Shown here in pieces: positions 7,476 to 17,492 of a DNA stretch of 64,000 bases; within the stretch, counting starts at the first letter, position 1; every line of letters starts with the position of its first letter. The stretch is from Nocardia australiensis. GTDB taxonomy: Bacteria > Actinomycetota > Actinomycetes > Mycobacteriales > Mycobacteriaceae. The stretch is from the NCBI RefSeq assembly GCF_020733705.1, contig NZ_JAJFZM010000001.1:682001-746000 (forward strand), in the 5' to 3' direction. Made by a program: the position numbers and the translations under genes. The notes under the pieces are model-generated. The model did not search any database. It worked only from the letters and a program-made list of their open reading frames with translations, and was not told the origin of the DNA.

Positions 7476-8597
7476 TCAGCTGCGGGTGAATGCCGCGACC
7501 GCGGCGGGATCGAGGTCGACACCGAGACCGGGACCGGTGGGCAAGGCGACTCCACCGTCGCCGTAGCGCAGCGGCTCGGCGAGCAGTTCCTCAGCGAAGA
7601 GCAACGGTCCGAACAGTTCGGTACCGAAGTTGATTCCGGGCTGGCTGCAGGCGAGGTGGATCGATGCGGCGGTGCCAATCGGGCCCTCGATGGAAGTGGC
7701 GCCGTGGCAGGCCAGCCCGGCCGCGTGGGCGACGGCTACTACTTCGCGGCTGCGGGCCAGCCCACCGCATTTGGTTGTCTTGACCGCGATGACGTCGGCG
7801 GCCCGCAGCCGGGCGACGGTGAACGCGTCGTGCGGGGTGCGTACGCTCTCATCGGCCATGACCGGGATCGGGAGTGCGGCGTTCAGTTCGGCGAGCACGT
7901 CGAGTTGCTCACCGGGGGTGGGCTGTTCGATCAGCTCGATGCCGCCTGCGGCGAGCTTCGGCAGGTAGCGCAGTGCGGTCAACCGATCCCAGCGCGCATT
8001 GATGTCGACCCGAACCCCGGCGCGACCGCGTAGCGCTTCGGCGACCGCGATCACGCGGTCGGTGTCCTCGGCGGGGTCCAATGCGCCCATCTTCAGTTTG
8101 AAGCTGTGGTGCAGCTTGCGGTCCAGCTTCTCCTCGGCCTCGGCGATAACAGTCTCGACCGGGGCGGAGCCCAGCGCCCAGGTGACCTCGACGCCGTCCC
8201 GGTAGGCGCCACCGAGCAGCACATGCACAGGTACTCCGAGGGCCCGCGCCCAGGCGTCGTGCAACGCGACCTCGACACCTGCCTTGGCGAACTGCGCACC
8301 GGCGACGACGCGCTCGACCTCGAGCATGATGGCGGTGATCTCGTCGACCCGGCGGCCGAGTATCACCGGAGCGAGATAGCGCTCGATGATCGCCTGCATC
8401 GTCTCCACCGCTTCTCCACCCCACCACGGCCCGCCGGGCACCACCCCTTCGCCGTAGCCGATCGCGCCGCCCGCGGTGCGGATCTCGACCAGCAGCAGCG
8501 GCTGGGCGTCCATCGACGTGGTGGCGAACTTGTGCGGCCGGACCAGTGGGATGTCGAGGATGGTCGTGGTCAGCGAATCGACGGTGAGATCGTGCAC
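7476..8597 (-). CDS. catB: Muconate cycloisomerase CatB
   Basis: 373 residues of the enolase superfamily (muconate-lactonising enzyme group), starting at a GTG. The N-terminal capping domain leads into the barrel with the catalytic lysine pair in SFKLKMG, metal ligands in VDINARW, ELIEQPT and MADESV, and the later VKTTKCGG. It converts cis,cis-muconate to (+)-muconolactone (EC 5.5.1.1). It lies between catA and catC on the same strand, 132 bases after catA. Confidence 0.95.
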   Translation of the reverse strand: MHDLTVDSLTTTILDIPLVRPHKFATTSMDAQPLLLVEIRTAGGAIGYGEGVVPGGPWWGGEAVETMQAIIERYLAPVILGRRVDEITAIMLEVERVVAGAQFAKAGVEVALHDAWARALGVPVHVLLGGAYRDGVEVTWALGSAPVETVIAEAEEKLDRKLHHSFKLKMGALDPAEDTDRVIAVAEALRGRAGVRVDINARWDRLTALRYLPKLAAGGIELIEQPTPGEQLDVLAELNAALPIPVMADESVRTPHDAFTVARLRAADVIAVKTTKCGGLARSREVVAVAHAAGLACHGATSIEGPIGTAASIHLACSQPGINFGTELFGPLLFAEELLAEPLRYGDGGVALPTGPGLGVDLDPAAVAAFTRS

Positions 8598-8729
8598 CAG
8601 GGTGCCTTTCGGATCGGTCGGAGGGGTCGAGGCCGGGCGCCGCAGTAGCTGTTCGGTTTCTCGATGAACCAGCCGTTGGGGCCGTCGGTGGTGATCGCGA
8701 ACCGTCCCCTCGGCAGTGTTGCCGGACGG

Positions 8730-9623
<894 letters not shown>

Positions 9624-9841
9624 CTATCGGCGTGATAGTTGCGGGCTGAGGTAACCACTGCCGGTCGTCACAGAAAGAAGCCATCGGTTACAGCTGCTGG
9701 CCAGCTTCTGCAAACGAGCGATGCTCCCGGAAACTCAGGATAAATTTGCCCGGGCCCCAGGGGAATTCGAGAAACCTTTAGGAGTTGCCGTAGCACCGAC
9801 GCACCCCACCGAACCCGGCCTCCGTGCGACTACAGGAACCT

Positions 9842-11356
9842 TTACTCGAAGTCGCGCAACGCCGCGGTGATCGGTGGTCGCTCGGCAAGCGGCAGGACCA
9901 CCTTGACCGCGGTTCCTCGTGGCTCGTTCTGAAGGTATTCAATGGCGCCACCATGGCGTTCCACAATGTGTTCGGAAATTATGAGCCCGATGCCGGAGCC
10001 GTCCTGCTTCGCCGAGAACACACCCGATGCCAGGCGATCGGAAGGCACACCGGTCATCCCTCTGCCCTGGTCGCGAATGCAGATGTACGCGTTGTCGTCG
10101 ATCTGGCCCGTTTCGACGGCCAACTCCTTGATCTCCGTCGTCGGTCGAACGATCTCGTCGATGGCGTTGACGCACAGATTGATGATGACCTGGCCGATGA
10201 GGACACTCTCACCGTGTATGAAGAAGCTTCTCTCAGGTATCGCGGAGTACACCCGGACCCCTTGTTCGGCGGCGCGCAATCGCACGAAGTAGAGGCTTTC
10301 CTCCACCGTTTCGTTGAGGTCCATCAGGGCGGTTGTGCTCTCGATCCGGCGAACATAACGTTTGACGGACGTCACGATGTCCACTGCCCGGCGCAGCTGC
10401 TTGTCGACCTGGTCGATGCCGTATGCGAGGCCGCGGGCATCAACGGTCTCGGCCGACAGACGTGCCTTGAGACCGCTGAGGTAGTTGGTCGACGCGGCGA
10501 GGGGCTGACCCAGCTCGTGAGCGAGGATCATCGCCATATCGCCCATTGCGTGATAGCGACTCAGATACTGCAGGTTGGCTTCCTGGTAGGCGTGCTTGCG
10601 TTCCCATTCGACCCGATCTGTGACATCTCGGACCGTCAGGACTCGCGACTGAATCCCGTCGTGAGCGACGATCTCGAGCTCCCCGGCCAGCCAGGCCGTG
10701 GTCTCGTCATCCTTGATGACCTCCTGCTGGATACTCACCGAGCCCGACGCGTTGCCAAGGCGCTCGGTGACGTGCTCACTGGTCAGGCGGGGTTCGCAAC
10801 GGCCCAGATCCTCGAGGTGGACACCAGAGAGCTCGGCGGGAGTGCGCCCGAACAACTGTGCCGCCAGCGGTGAAATGTCGTCGATGTGATTGTCGTTGTC
10901 GAGCAGCACGATCCCGGCAGCAGTGTGGGTCATGATCCGCTGCAACGACTCCGAAACCCAGGAAAGCTCCTCCTGCAGTTCGACCTCTTCGGAGATGTTG
11001 CGGAACTCGACCATCACCACAGGTCCGTCTTCGCAGCGGACCAACGTGGCGCGCGCATCCGTGAGAAAGTCCGCGCCCTCCTTGGACCGGTACTTCCACT
11101 GTTTACGGCTCGAGCCGTGGACCACCGCCGACTGCAACCACGCGACGCCGACTTCGCGGCGGTACTGAACTTCCTGTGAACTCATGTGATGCGCCTTGAG
11201 CGGCTTGAGCTCCTCCAGAGTGAAGCCGAACATCCGGCAGGCGGCGGGGTTGGCCCACAGGATGTTCTTCGAACCGGCCTCGTGAATCAGAATCCCGGTA
11301 CCGGTGTTGAGGATCATTTGTTCGAAATCGCGGCGCTCGGGGAACACCAGCACCAC
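9842..11356 (-). CDS. Soluble PAS-PAS sensor histidine kinase (FixL-like)
   Basis: 504 residues with no membrane segment. PAS 1 is about 10-120 (GILIHEAGSKNILWANPAACRMFGF), PAS 2 about 135-250 (GIVLLDNDNHIDDISPLAAQLFG), the dimerisation/phosphoacceptor region about 265-340 with His280 in ILAHELGQPLAA, and an HATPase domain to about 490 (NLCVNAID, DQGRGM, GSGIGL). A cytoplasmic sensor should detect an internal signal, plausibly indole-acetate or a pathway intermediate (inference). It is divergent from iacA across 151 bases. Its likely partner is the response regulator at 16770-17480, on the other side of the iac operon; neither has a closer mate. Iac clusters of Acinetobacter and Pseudomonas use a MarR-type IacR instead. 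Confidence 0.88.
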   Translation of the reverse strand: MVLVFPERRDFEQMILNTGTGILIHEAGSKNILWANPAACRMFGFTLEELKPLKAHHMSSQEVQYRREVGVAWLQSAVVHGSSRKQWKYRSKEGADFLTDARATLVRCEDGPVVMVEFRNISEEVELQEELSWVSESLQRIMTHTAAGIVLLDNDNHIDDISPLAAQLFGRTPAELSGVHLEDLGRCEPRLTSEHVTERLGNASGSVSIQQEVIKDDETTAWLAGELEIVAHDGIQSRVLTVRDVTDRVEWERKHAYQEANLQYLSRYHAMGDMAMILAHELGQPLAASTNYLSGLKARLSAETVDARGLAYGIDQVDKQLRRAVDIVTSVKRYVRRIESTTALMDLNETVEESLYFVRLRAAEQGVRVYSAIPERSFFIHGESVLIGQVIINLCVNAIDEIVRPTTEIKELAVETGQIDDNAYICIRDQGRGMTGVPSDRLASGVFSAKQDGSGIGLIISEHIVERHGGAIEYLQNEPRGTAVKVVLPLAERPPITAALRDFE

Positions 11357-11401
11357 CTCGCATCTCAGAACTGCGGCATCGACGGTTATTCATACCGGAA
11401 C

Positions 11402-11417
11402 AAGTAAGGAATTACTT
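11402..11417. promoter_or_regulatory. Inverted repeat in the histidine kinase / iacA intergenic region
   Basis: AAGTAA-GGAA-TTACTT, six-base perfect arms, lies about 90 bases upstream of iacA and 45 bases from the kinase start. It is AT-rich against its surroundings. A candidate response-regulator or promoter element. Confidence 0.35.
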
Positions 11418-11442
11418 AGCCGCGACGCAGGTAATCCCGATA

Positions 11443-11455
11443 CCACCCGTGGTGG
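11443..11455. promoter_or_regulatory. Second inverted repeat upstream of iacA
   Basis: CCACC-CGT-GGTGG, five-base perfect arms, about 50 bases ahead of the iacA start. Short GC-rich palindromes arise easily by chance here, so support is weak. Confidence 0.22.
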
Positions 11456-11507
11456 CCGCTACTTAGTCTAGCTATCGGAATGATTCTCGAATCCGAACGG
11501 AGCAGCG

Positions 11508-12680
11508 ATGAGCATAGAGAGCATCACCGATCGAACGGCGGCCGAACCGGCCGGGCCGGCGCGCGACGCCGCGTTCGATCATGCGCTCGACGTGCTCCGC
11601 GACCGCCGAGACGAGTTCAACGCGCAGCGGTATGTCCCCCGGGACTTCATCACACTGCTGAAGAAGGCCGGACTCTACAGGGCCTCGACGCCGTCCGCAT
11701 TCGGGGGTGAGCCGCTGGCGCCGTCGGCCTTCATGGCCATGGTCGAGCGGATCTCGTCGGTCGATCCGGCCACCGGATGGGTCTCGAGCTTCGGGTCCTC
11801 ACTCGTCTATTTCGCGGCGCTGCCGGTCGAAACGCAGCAGAAGATCTACTCGCAAGGCCCTGACATCGCGTACGCCGGTGGGCTGTTTCCCATGCAAGAG
11901 GCGGAGAAGGTCGCTGGAGGCTACCTCTGTAGTGGAATGTGGCAGTTCGCCAGCGGCTGCCGCGGTGCCGACATCCTCGGGATCGGCCTGGCGGGTGGCC
12001 CGGAGACAGCGGGCAAGCCTCTCACCGCACTGGTCGATCCAGCAGATGTCGAGATTGTGGACAACTGGGAAGTCGCCGGTATGAAAGCCACCGGATCTCA
12101 CGCGATTCGCGCCGATCGGCTCTTCGTTCCGGAGGACATGACGTTCGTTCGCGGGGGTACTCCCCGGATCGATGAGCCGCTGACACGCTATCCGGCGCTG
12201 GCTTACGCGGCCCAGGTGCTCGCGGTGGTAACGCTGGGTGCGGCCCGGGGCGCACTGGACTACGCGCTGGAGGTCGGTTCCGCCCGCACGTCGATCACCG
12301 GTGGAGCCGCCAAGGGCAATCGGCCGACCTACAAGTCCGGGCTCGCGCAGGCGGAAGCGGAACTCCGATCTGCCCGGGCGTTCTTCTACGACTCCGCCGA
12401 CGAGATCTGGGACAAAGCAGTCGACGGGCGGACCATCTCGATCGATGACCTGGCGCTGCTGCGGCTCAGCGCGACACATGCGGCGCATATCGGGCGTTCG
12501 GTTGTGTTACGCGCCTTCGACCTCGCCGGTACCGGAGCGATCTACGAGACCCACCCGCTACAGCGATACCTGCGCGACGCATTGGTTCCCGCGCAGCACG
12601 CAATGCTGCAGACCAATACCTACGAAGCAGTCGGCGCCCTGCTGTTGGGACTCGACGCGGGTATTCCGAGCTTCCCCTGA
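11508..12680 (+). CDS. iacA: Flavin-dependent monooxygenase of acyl-CoA dehydrogenase fold (IacA type)
   Basis: 390 residues of the acyl-CoA-dehydrogenase-like monooxygenase class: SAFGGEPLAPSAFMAMVERIS, PATGWVSSFG, SGMWQFASGCRGADILGIG and WEVAGMKATGSHAIRADRLFVPED are hallmarks of the two-component flavin oxygenases. In iac clusters this enzyme, with a partner flavin reductase, makes the first attack on the indole ring of indole-3-acetate. The ATG has a GGAG site. It is the first gene of iacABCDEF and divergent from the sensor kinase. Assignment to IacA rests mainly on the complete set of neighbours; alone it could be any oxygenase of this class. Confidence 0.82.
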   Translation: MSIESITDRTAAEPAGPARDAAFDHALDVLRDRRDEFNAQRYVPRDFITLLKKAGLYRASTPSAFGGEPLAPSAFMAMVERISSVDPATGWVSSFGSSLVYFAALPVETQQKIYSQGPDIAYAGGLFPMQEAEKVAGGYLCSGMWQFASGCRGADILGIGLAGGPETAGKPLTALVDPADVEIVDNWEVAGMKATGSHAIRADRLFVPEDMTFVRGGTPRIDEPLTRYPALAYAAQVLAVVTLGAARGALDYALEVGSARTSITGGAAKGNRPTYKSGLAQAEAELRSARAFFYDSADEIWDKAVDGRTISIDDLALLRLSATHAAHIGRSVVLRAFDLAGTGAIYETHPLQRYLRDALVPAQHAMLQTNTYEAVGALLLGLDAGIPSFP

Positions 12681-12729
12681 TCCACATCCGCCCCGCTGAC
12701 CTGTCCCAGCCCCACGTGAGGAGATCCCC

Positions 12730-13092
12730 ATGGCCACCGAGCCGCTGCGCACCTTGTTCTGTATCGGCAACAACCAGAACTTCTTCGACCTTCCGAAAGC
12801 AGATATCGGACCGGTATGGGTCGGGATCTCGACAATGCTGTCGACTCTGAAAAATATGGACGGCGTCGACATCATCGGAACCTTCGACGACGATTCGCAT
12901 ATGGTCGGCCCCTCCGACAGCTGGCCGTGGACCTGCTACGTCCTTGCCGATGTCCGCGATCAGCCCACGGTGAAGGAAGCCTGCAACCTCCTGCGCACCA
13001 CCATGATCGGCGAGTACGCACTGTGGAAGTACTTCAAGATCGAGGCCCGGATGGGCCGTGAACTCGTCATCCGGGACGACGTCGCGCTCTGA
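12730..13092 (+). CDS. iacB: Small conserved protein in IacB position
   Basis: 120 residues with no motif I can assign beyond a short alpha/beta appearance (LFCIGNNQNFFDLPKADIGPVW, GVDIIGTFDDDSH, WPWTCYVLADVRDQPTVKEACNLLRTT). The pattern of a strand, acidic loop and long amphipathic helix fits a ferredoxin-like small enzyme or dimeric ligand-binding fold. A small protein of unresolved role sits at exactly this place, between the monooxygenase and the Rieske oxygenase, in iac clusters, hence the symbol. A strong GAGGAG site precedes the ATG. Function not claimed. Confidence 0.65.
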   Translation: MATEPLRTLFCIGNNQNFFDLPKADIGPVWVGISTMLSTLKNMDGVDIIGTFDDDSHMVGPSDSWPWTCYVLADVRDQPTVKEACNLLRTTMIGEYALWKYFKIEARMGRELVIRDDVAL

Positions 13093-13124
13093 CCAGACCA
13101 CTGCGTTGACCAGACCACTGCGTT
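13091..13124. repeat. Perfect 17-base tandem duplication between iacB and iacC
   Basis: The unit GACCAGACCACTGCGTT occurs twice back to back at 13091-13107 and 13108-13124, overlapping the iacB stop codon. It looks like a simple slippage duplication that lengthens the spacer before iacC. Confidence 0.85.
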
Positions 13125-13169
13125 CAGCGTGGAACTCCCCGGACAAGCCGACGAGACCGAAGGAAACTC

Positions 13170-14447
13170 ATGACCACCATCGAAAGGCCGACGCGCGCCT
13201 TTGCCGATCTCGCGGAGAAGGATCGCGTCGCGGGCCAGCTGTACACCGACCCCGAGATCTTCGCCGAGGAGATGAAGAAGATCTTCTACAAGACCTGGGT
13301 CTGGGTGGCACACGAAAGTGAGATCCCGGAGTCGGGGTCGTTCAAGACCACGCAGGTCGGTGACCAGTCGGTGATCGTCACCCGTGACCGGAAGGGCAAC
13401 TTCAACACGCTGCTCAACCGCTGCCGGCATCGTGGCGCGACCGTGTGCGATCAGCGGACCGGCAAAGCGAACGGATTCACCTGCCCGTACCACAATTGGT
13501 CCTACACCCTGGATGGACGCCTGCGTGGGATCCCGTACCCCGACGGCTACGAAGGTGTGATCGACAAGAACGACTACCCGCTGCAGACTCTGCGCACCGA
13601 GAGCTTCATGGGGATGATATGGGCGACCTTCAACCAGGACGCCGAGCCGCTCGAAGACTTCCTGGGTGATGCGAAGATCTGGATCGAGCGATTCCTCAAG
13701 CAGTCCAATGGTTTTCCCACCAAGGTATTGGGCTGCCACAAGTTCCGGTTCAAGGGAAATTGGAAGATCCAGCTCGAGAACACCACCGACGGCTACCACT
13801 TCCCCATGGTGCACAAATCCTGGATGGCATCCGTGGATGCCGAAACCGCCAACATGATGTCCTTCATGGACGACCCGGCCGCAGAAACCCACGCCCTCGG
13901 CAACGGACACAGCGTGGCGATCATGGCGGCAGCACATGCGGACCTCGACATCGACGACGGCTCCGAGGAAATCCAGCCACGATTCCACCATCTGGTCGAC
14001 GAACTGACCGAGGCCGGGGAGAGCCCGGAACGGATCAGGCGTTACATGCGGTCGATGCACGGGTGCGGGTTCAACCTGAACATGTTTCCCAACATCGCGA
14101 TGTCGTCGTCGTTCTTCCGTGTCCTGATCCCGATCAGTGTCGATGTCACCGAGGTCTGGCATATGGCCATCGGCATGGACGGTGGACCGGAAAGCATCAA
14201 TCGCGAGCGTCTTCGGATTCACGAGCACTTTCAGGGACCGTTCGGTTTCGGGAGCCCCGACGATGCCGAGGGCTGGGATCGGGTACAGATCGGCGCGGGC
14301 GGCAACCCGAACATGCCGATCCTGGTGAACCGTGGCGAGAAGCGGGAGCACACCACCGAGGAGGGCTGGCCGACTTCGCATGTCACCGACGAGACCGGGA
14401 TGCGCGAGTCCTACGACATGTGGAAGAAGATGATGAGCAATGACTGA
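13170..14447 (+). CDS. iacC: Rieske non-haem iron ring-hydroxylating oxygenase, large subunit (IacC type)
   Basis: 425 residues. The Rieske [2Fe-2S] ligands are Cys85, His87, Cys105 and His108 (CRHRGA and CPYHNW). The mononuclear iron site is in TTDGYHFPMVH with His210 and His215 and bridging Asp207. The large subunit carries out dioxygenation, taking electrons from the reductase. In the iac route the IacCD oxygenase acts late and releases catechol. An AAGGAA site precedes the ATG. The stop overlaps iacD by 8 bases, so the subunits are probably translated together. Confidence 0.88.
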   Translation: MTTIERPTRAFADLAEKDRVAGQLYTDPEIFAEEMKKIFYKTWVWVAHESEIPESGSFKTTQVGDQSVIVTRDRKGNFNTLLNRCRHRGATVCDQRTGKANGFTCPYHNWSYTLDGRLRGIPYPDGYEGVIDKNDYPLQTLRTESFMGMIWATFNQDAEPLEDFLGDAKIWIERFLKQSNGFPTKVLGCHKFRFKGNWKIQLENTTDGYHFPMVHKSWMASVDAETANMMSFMDDPAAETHALGNGHSVAIMAAAHADLDIDDGSEEIQPRFHHLVDELTEAGESPERIRRYMRSMHGCGFNLNMFPNIAMSSSFFRVLIPISVDVTEVWHMAIGMDGGPESINRERLRIHEHFQGPFGFGSPDDAEGWDRVQIGAGGNPNMPILVNRGEKREHTTEEGWPTSHVTDETGMRESYDMWKKMMSND

Positions 14448-14934
14448 GGTCCTCGCCTTCTCCGACCCGCGAGTCCTTCGTGCGATCCAGCTCGTCTGGC
14501 ACGAAGCGACGCTCCTCGACGCCAAGGACTACCGGACCTGGGAGGCGCTGTACACAGACGACGCCTACTACGTCATCCCGATCGATCCGGATACCGATGA
14601 CTTCGCGTCGGCACTGAACATGGTCTACGACGATAAACGGATGCGTCACCTGCGGGTCGAGCGGATGACGCAGGGGTATGCGCCCTCGGCGGTCGCCGCG
14701 GCGCGCACGGTCCGGATCATCTCGAGATTCACCGTGGGCGAGGTCACCGATACCTCGGTGACATTGCGGTCGGCGCAGATTCTCAATGCGTTCAAACGCA
14801 ACAAGTTCTCCACGATCGGCGCTGAGCTGACCCATGAGATCGCGCTGCACGAGGACGGGGATCTGATCGCGCTGAAGGTCGCGCGTCTGATCGACAGCGA
14901 GGACGCGGTGAGCGCCTCGGGCTACCTACTCTGA
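14440..14934 (+). CDS. iacD: Ring-hydroxylating oxygenase small (beta) subunit (IacD type)
   Basis: 164 residues of the NTF2-fold beta-subunit family: QLVWHEATLLDAKDYRTWEALYTDDAYYVIPIDPDT near the start and HLRVERMTQGYA in the middle are characteristic. It has no metal centre and stabilises the hexameric oxygenase. The start lies inside the end of iacC. iacE follows after 12 bases. Confidence 0.87.
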   Translation: MTEVLAFSDPRVLRAIQLVWHEATLLDAKDYRTWEALYTDDAYYVIPIDPDTDDFASALNMVYDDKRMRHLRVERMTQGYAPSAVAAARTVRIISRFTVGEVTDTSVTLRSAQILNAFKRNKFSTIGAELTHEIALHEDGDLIALKVARLIDSEDAVSASGYLL

Positions 14935-14946
14935 GGAGCGGATATC

Positions 14947-15711
14947 GTGACTACTACCTCGACGACTATCAACTCCGGTATCGCGTTGGTGACCGGTGCC
15001 GCCGGCGGCATGGGCAGCCATATCGCTCGGAAGCTGCACGCGGCCGGCCGAAAGGTGATACTTGCCGATATCGCCATGGACCCCGTCGAATCCCTCGCAA
15101 CGGAACTCTCCCCCGACGGGACCACTGCCCGAGCCATCCGGCTCGACGTGGCGCACCGGGACGGGTTCGTCACGGCACTCGAGTCCTGTCGAGAGGACTG
15201 GGGTACACCGTCGATCCTCGTGAACAACGCCGCCGTCACCCAGGCAGCAGATCTCATGACCTTGGATGAGGCCGATTTCACGCGCGTATTGACGACGAAT
15301 GTCAACAGTATCTTCTTCGGTTGCCAGGTATTCGGTGCGGCGATGGCCGATCAGGGCTATGGCCGAATCGTGAACATGGCGTCACTGGCCGGCCAGAACG
15401 GCGGGACGGCGACCGGTGGGCACTACGCCACATCGAAGGGCGCGATCCTGACCGCGACCAAGATCTTTGCCCGCGAATTGGCGCCCGCGGGCGTTACGGT
15501 CAATGCGATTGCGCCGGGCCCACACGACCTGCCGGTCGTCAAAGCCACTGTGCCACCGGACAAACTGGAAAACGTAATTGCCGGTATCCCGGTCGGGCGG
15601 CTGGGCAGTGCGTCGTTCGTCGCCGATATGGTCGCCCTGCTCACTTCCGACGACGCGTATTTCGTCACCGGCGCGTGCTGGGACGTCAATGGCGGACTCT
15701 ACGTTCGCTGA
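14947..15711 (+). CDS. iacE: Short-chain dehydrogenase/reductase (IacE type)
   Basis: 254 residues, GTG start with a GAGGAG site. The Rossmann motif is TGAAGGMGSHIA, NNAAV follows, and the catalytic YATSK is at about residues 159-163, with a Ser in MASLAG. It is an NAD(P)-dependent oxidoreductase of the classical SDR type. In iac pathways IacE acts on an oxidised indole-acetate intermediate early in the route. Exact substrate and direction are inferred from the cluster only. Confidence 0.83.
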   Translation: MTTTSTTINSGIALVTGAAGGMGSHIARKLHAAGRKVILADIAMDPVESLATELSPDGTTARAIRLDVAHRDGFVTALESCREDWGTPSILVNNAAVTQAADLMTLDEADFTRVLTTNVNSIFFGCQVFGAAMADQGYGRIVNMASLAGQNGGTATGGHYATSKGAILTATKIFARELAPAGVTVNAIAPGPHDLPVVKATVPPDKLENVIAGIPVGRLGSASFVADMVALLTSDDAYFVTGACWDVNGGLYVR

Positions 15712-15744
15712 TCTCACGAACAGTTTGTAGCCAGGAGAATCGAC

Positions 15745-16695
15745 ATGCCCCTCATCGACGTCGTGGTCTCGAAGATCGTTCAAGAGACTGCGACAGTGAA
15801 ATCGCTCTATCTGTCGATGCCTGACGGAACCTCGGTCGGGCAGTATTCTCCGGGCGCCCATATCGACGTCATCGGTCCGACCTCCCTCACCCGGCAGTAC
15901 TCCTTGTTCAGCAGACCGGACGGCAGGGAGTCGTTCGCTGTCGCGATCAAACGCGAAGAGAACTCGCGTGGCGGCTCCGCCGCGCTGCACGAATTGCGGG
16001 TCGGTGACAGCCTCAAGATCAGTGCGCCTCGCAACCTGTTGCAGATAGCGCCGGAAGCGTCCCATCACATCCTCGTCGCCGCGGGGATAGGCATCACGCC
16101 GATGCTCAGTATGGCCCGGTACATGGACGTTCACGCGATCAGTTTCGAACTGCACTATTTCGCACGCACGGAACAGGACGCGGCGTTCCTTCCACTGCTC
16201 GAGGCCCGATGCTCGGACAAGCTCCGCGCGCACCTGGGGGTGCTACGTGATCAGCAGACATCGGTATTGGAGGCGGCGCTCGAGGTGGCCGCGGCAGGAA
16301 CGCACGTCTACATCTGCGGTCCTGCCGGATTCATGACCAAGATGGTGACCTTCGCGGAAGGCTACATCCCCTCGGCGGCAATCCATATCGAGAACTTTCA
16401 CGCGGCCGAACAGCCGGGTACCGCCTCGAACTCGGCGTTCGAGGTCGAACTCGACGGTGAGACCTACCACGTTCCCGCCGACCGGAGCATCGTCGAGGTT
16501 CTCGAGGAGAACGGATGCGATGTCGACACCTCCTGCCAGGAGGGGATCTGCGGAACGTGCATCATGCAGGTACTCGATGGCGATCCCGACCACCGTGACA
16601 ATGTTCTCTCCAAAGCGGAGCGGGAGTCGGGTGAGCTCATCACCGTATGCGTCTCGCGTGCGAAGGGCAGTCGAATAGTACTGGACTACTACTGA
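15745..16695 (+). CDS. iacF: Oxygenase reductase with FAD, NAD and plant-type ferredoxin domains (IacF type)
   Basis: 316 residues in the phthalate-dioxygenase-reductase / VanB order: FAD-binding barrel (RQYSLFSRPDG, flavin motif RxYS), NAD-binding domain (AAGIGITPMLSM, YICGPAGFM), and a C-terminal [2Fe-2S] ferredoxin with CxxxxCxxC in SCQEGICGTCIMQ. It passes electrons from NADH to IacC in one polypeptide. AGGAGA precedes the ATG. It is the last gene of the operon; the next gene is convergent. Confidence 0.9.
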   Translation: MPLIDVVVSKIVQETATVKSLYLSMPDGTSVGQYSPGAHIDVIGPTSLTRQYSLFSRPDGRESFAVAIKREENSRGGSAALHELRVGDSLKISAPRNLLQIAPEASHHILVAAGIGITPMLSMARYMDVHAISFELHYFARTEQDAAFLPLLEARCSDKLRAHLGVLRDQQTSVLEAALEVAAAGTHVYICGPAGFMTKMVTFAEGYIPSAAIHIENFHAAEQPGTASNSAFEVELDGETYHVPADRSIVEVLEENGCDVDTSCQEGICGTCIMQVLDGDPDHRDNVLSKAERESGELITVCVSRAKGSRIVLDYY

Positions 16696-16769
16696 CCGTC
16701 TACCCGATTGGGGACTCAGCGACTTTCCGGGATTCCTGTTCGTAATGCCATTTCCGGAATGAAGACGAC

Positions 16770-17480
16770 TTATATGGAATCTGTGGGTACTACCACGTCG
16801 AAGCGAAGAATGTCACGAACAAGTGTGCTGATGCTGTCGGCATCGGTCTTGCTCTTGATGCGGGCGCGGTGGACATCTACTGTCTTCACGCTCATCCCGA
16901 GCTGCCGCGCGATATTCTGACTTGGCAGACCTTCGACCACCAGGGCGAGAATTTGTCGCTCCCGTGTCGTCAACATCGCCACTTTTCCCTGAATTGATTG
17001 CTTCAGCTGAAATGCCTTGAATCGTTCTCTTGATTTTTCCACGCCGGCCTGGACCGAATCGAGAAGGCGTTGCGGGTCGTACGGCTTCTCCAGGAAATCC
17101 ATGGCCCCGGCCTGGAGCGTCGACACCGACATACGAATATCGCCGTGCGCGGATACGAATATGATCGCCACGTGCGGAGCGAACTCGTTGAGCTTCTCCT
17201 GAAGGCGCGTACCACTCATATGTGGCATCCGTACATCGAGAATGATGCAGGCCGGCCGGTCACCGGCATAAGCGGACAAGAACTCGTCGGCACTGTGACA
17301 GATCTCGGGGGTGATGCCGATACTGCCGAGTAGCCAATCGACCGATTCGCAGAGTTCGGGATCATCGTCGACGACGAACACGGTCGCCCGCGGGACAGCT
17401 TCGTTGAGTAGGCCCGACATATCTCCTCGCATCTGGTAGACGTTTGCCTGCCCGGCCAGATCTAGCTGCCGTCCGGTCAC
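16770..17480 (-). CDS. FixJ/NarL-type response regulator with LuxR DNA-binding domain
   Basis: About 236 residues if the first start is used; ATGs at 17432 and 17420 are also possible, and the natural N-terminus is probably near one of them. The receiver shows FVVDDDPELCESV, phosphorylatable Asp82 in IILDVRMP and Lys in EKPYD. The LuxR-type HTH is TTRERQILALVVEGLPSQNIARQLGMSVKTVDVHRARI. The FixJ-like architecture matches the FixL-like PAS kinase at 9842, and the two bracket the iac operon, so they probably form one signalling pair. Convergent with iacF; upstream of it lie the small unknown gene and the amidase. Confidence 0.88.
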   Translation of the reverse strand: MTGRQLDLAGQANVYQMRGDMSGLLNEAVPRATVFVVDDDPELCESVDWLLGSIGITPEICHSADEFLSAYAGDRPACIILDVRMPHMSGTRLQEKLNEFAPHVAIIFVSAHGDIRMSVSTLQAGAMDFLEKPYDPQRLLDSVQAGVEKSRERFKAFQLKQSIQGKVAMLTTRERQILALVVEGLPSQNIARQLGMSVKTVDVHRARIKSKTDADSISTLVRDILRFDVVVPTDSI

Positions 17481-17492
17481 CAGAACGAGATC

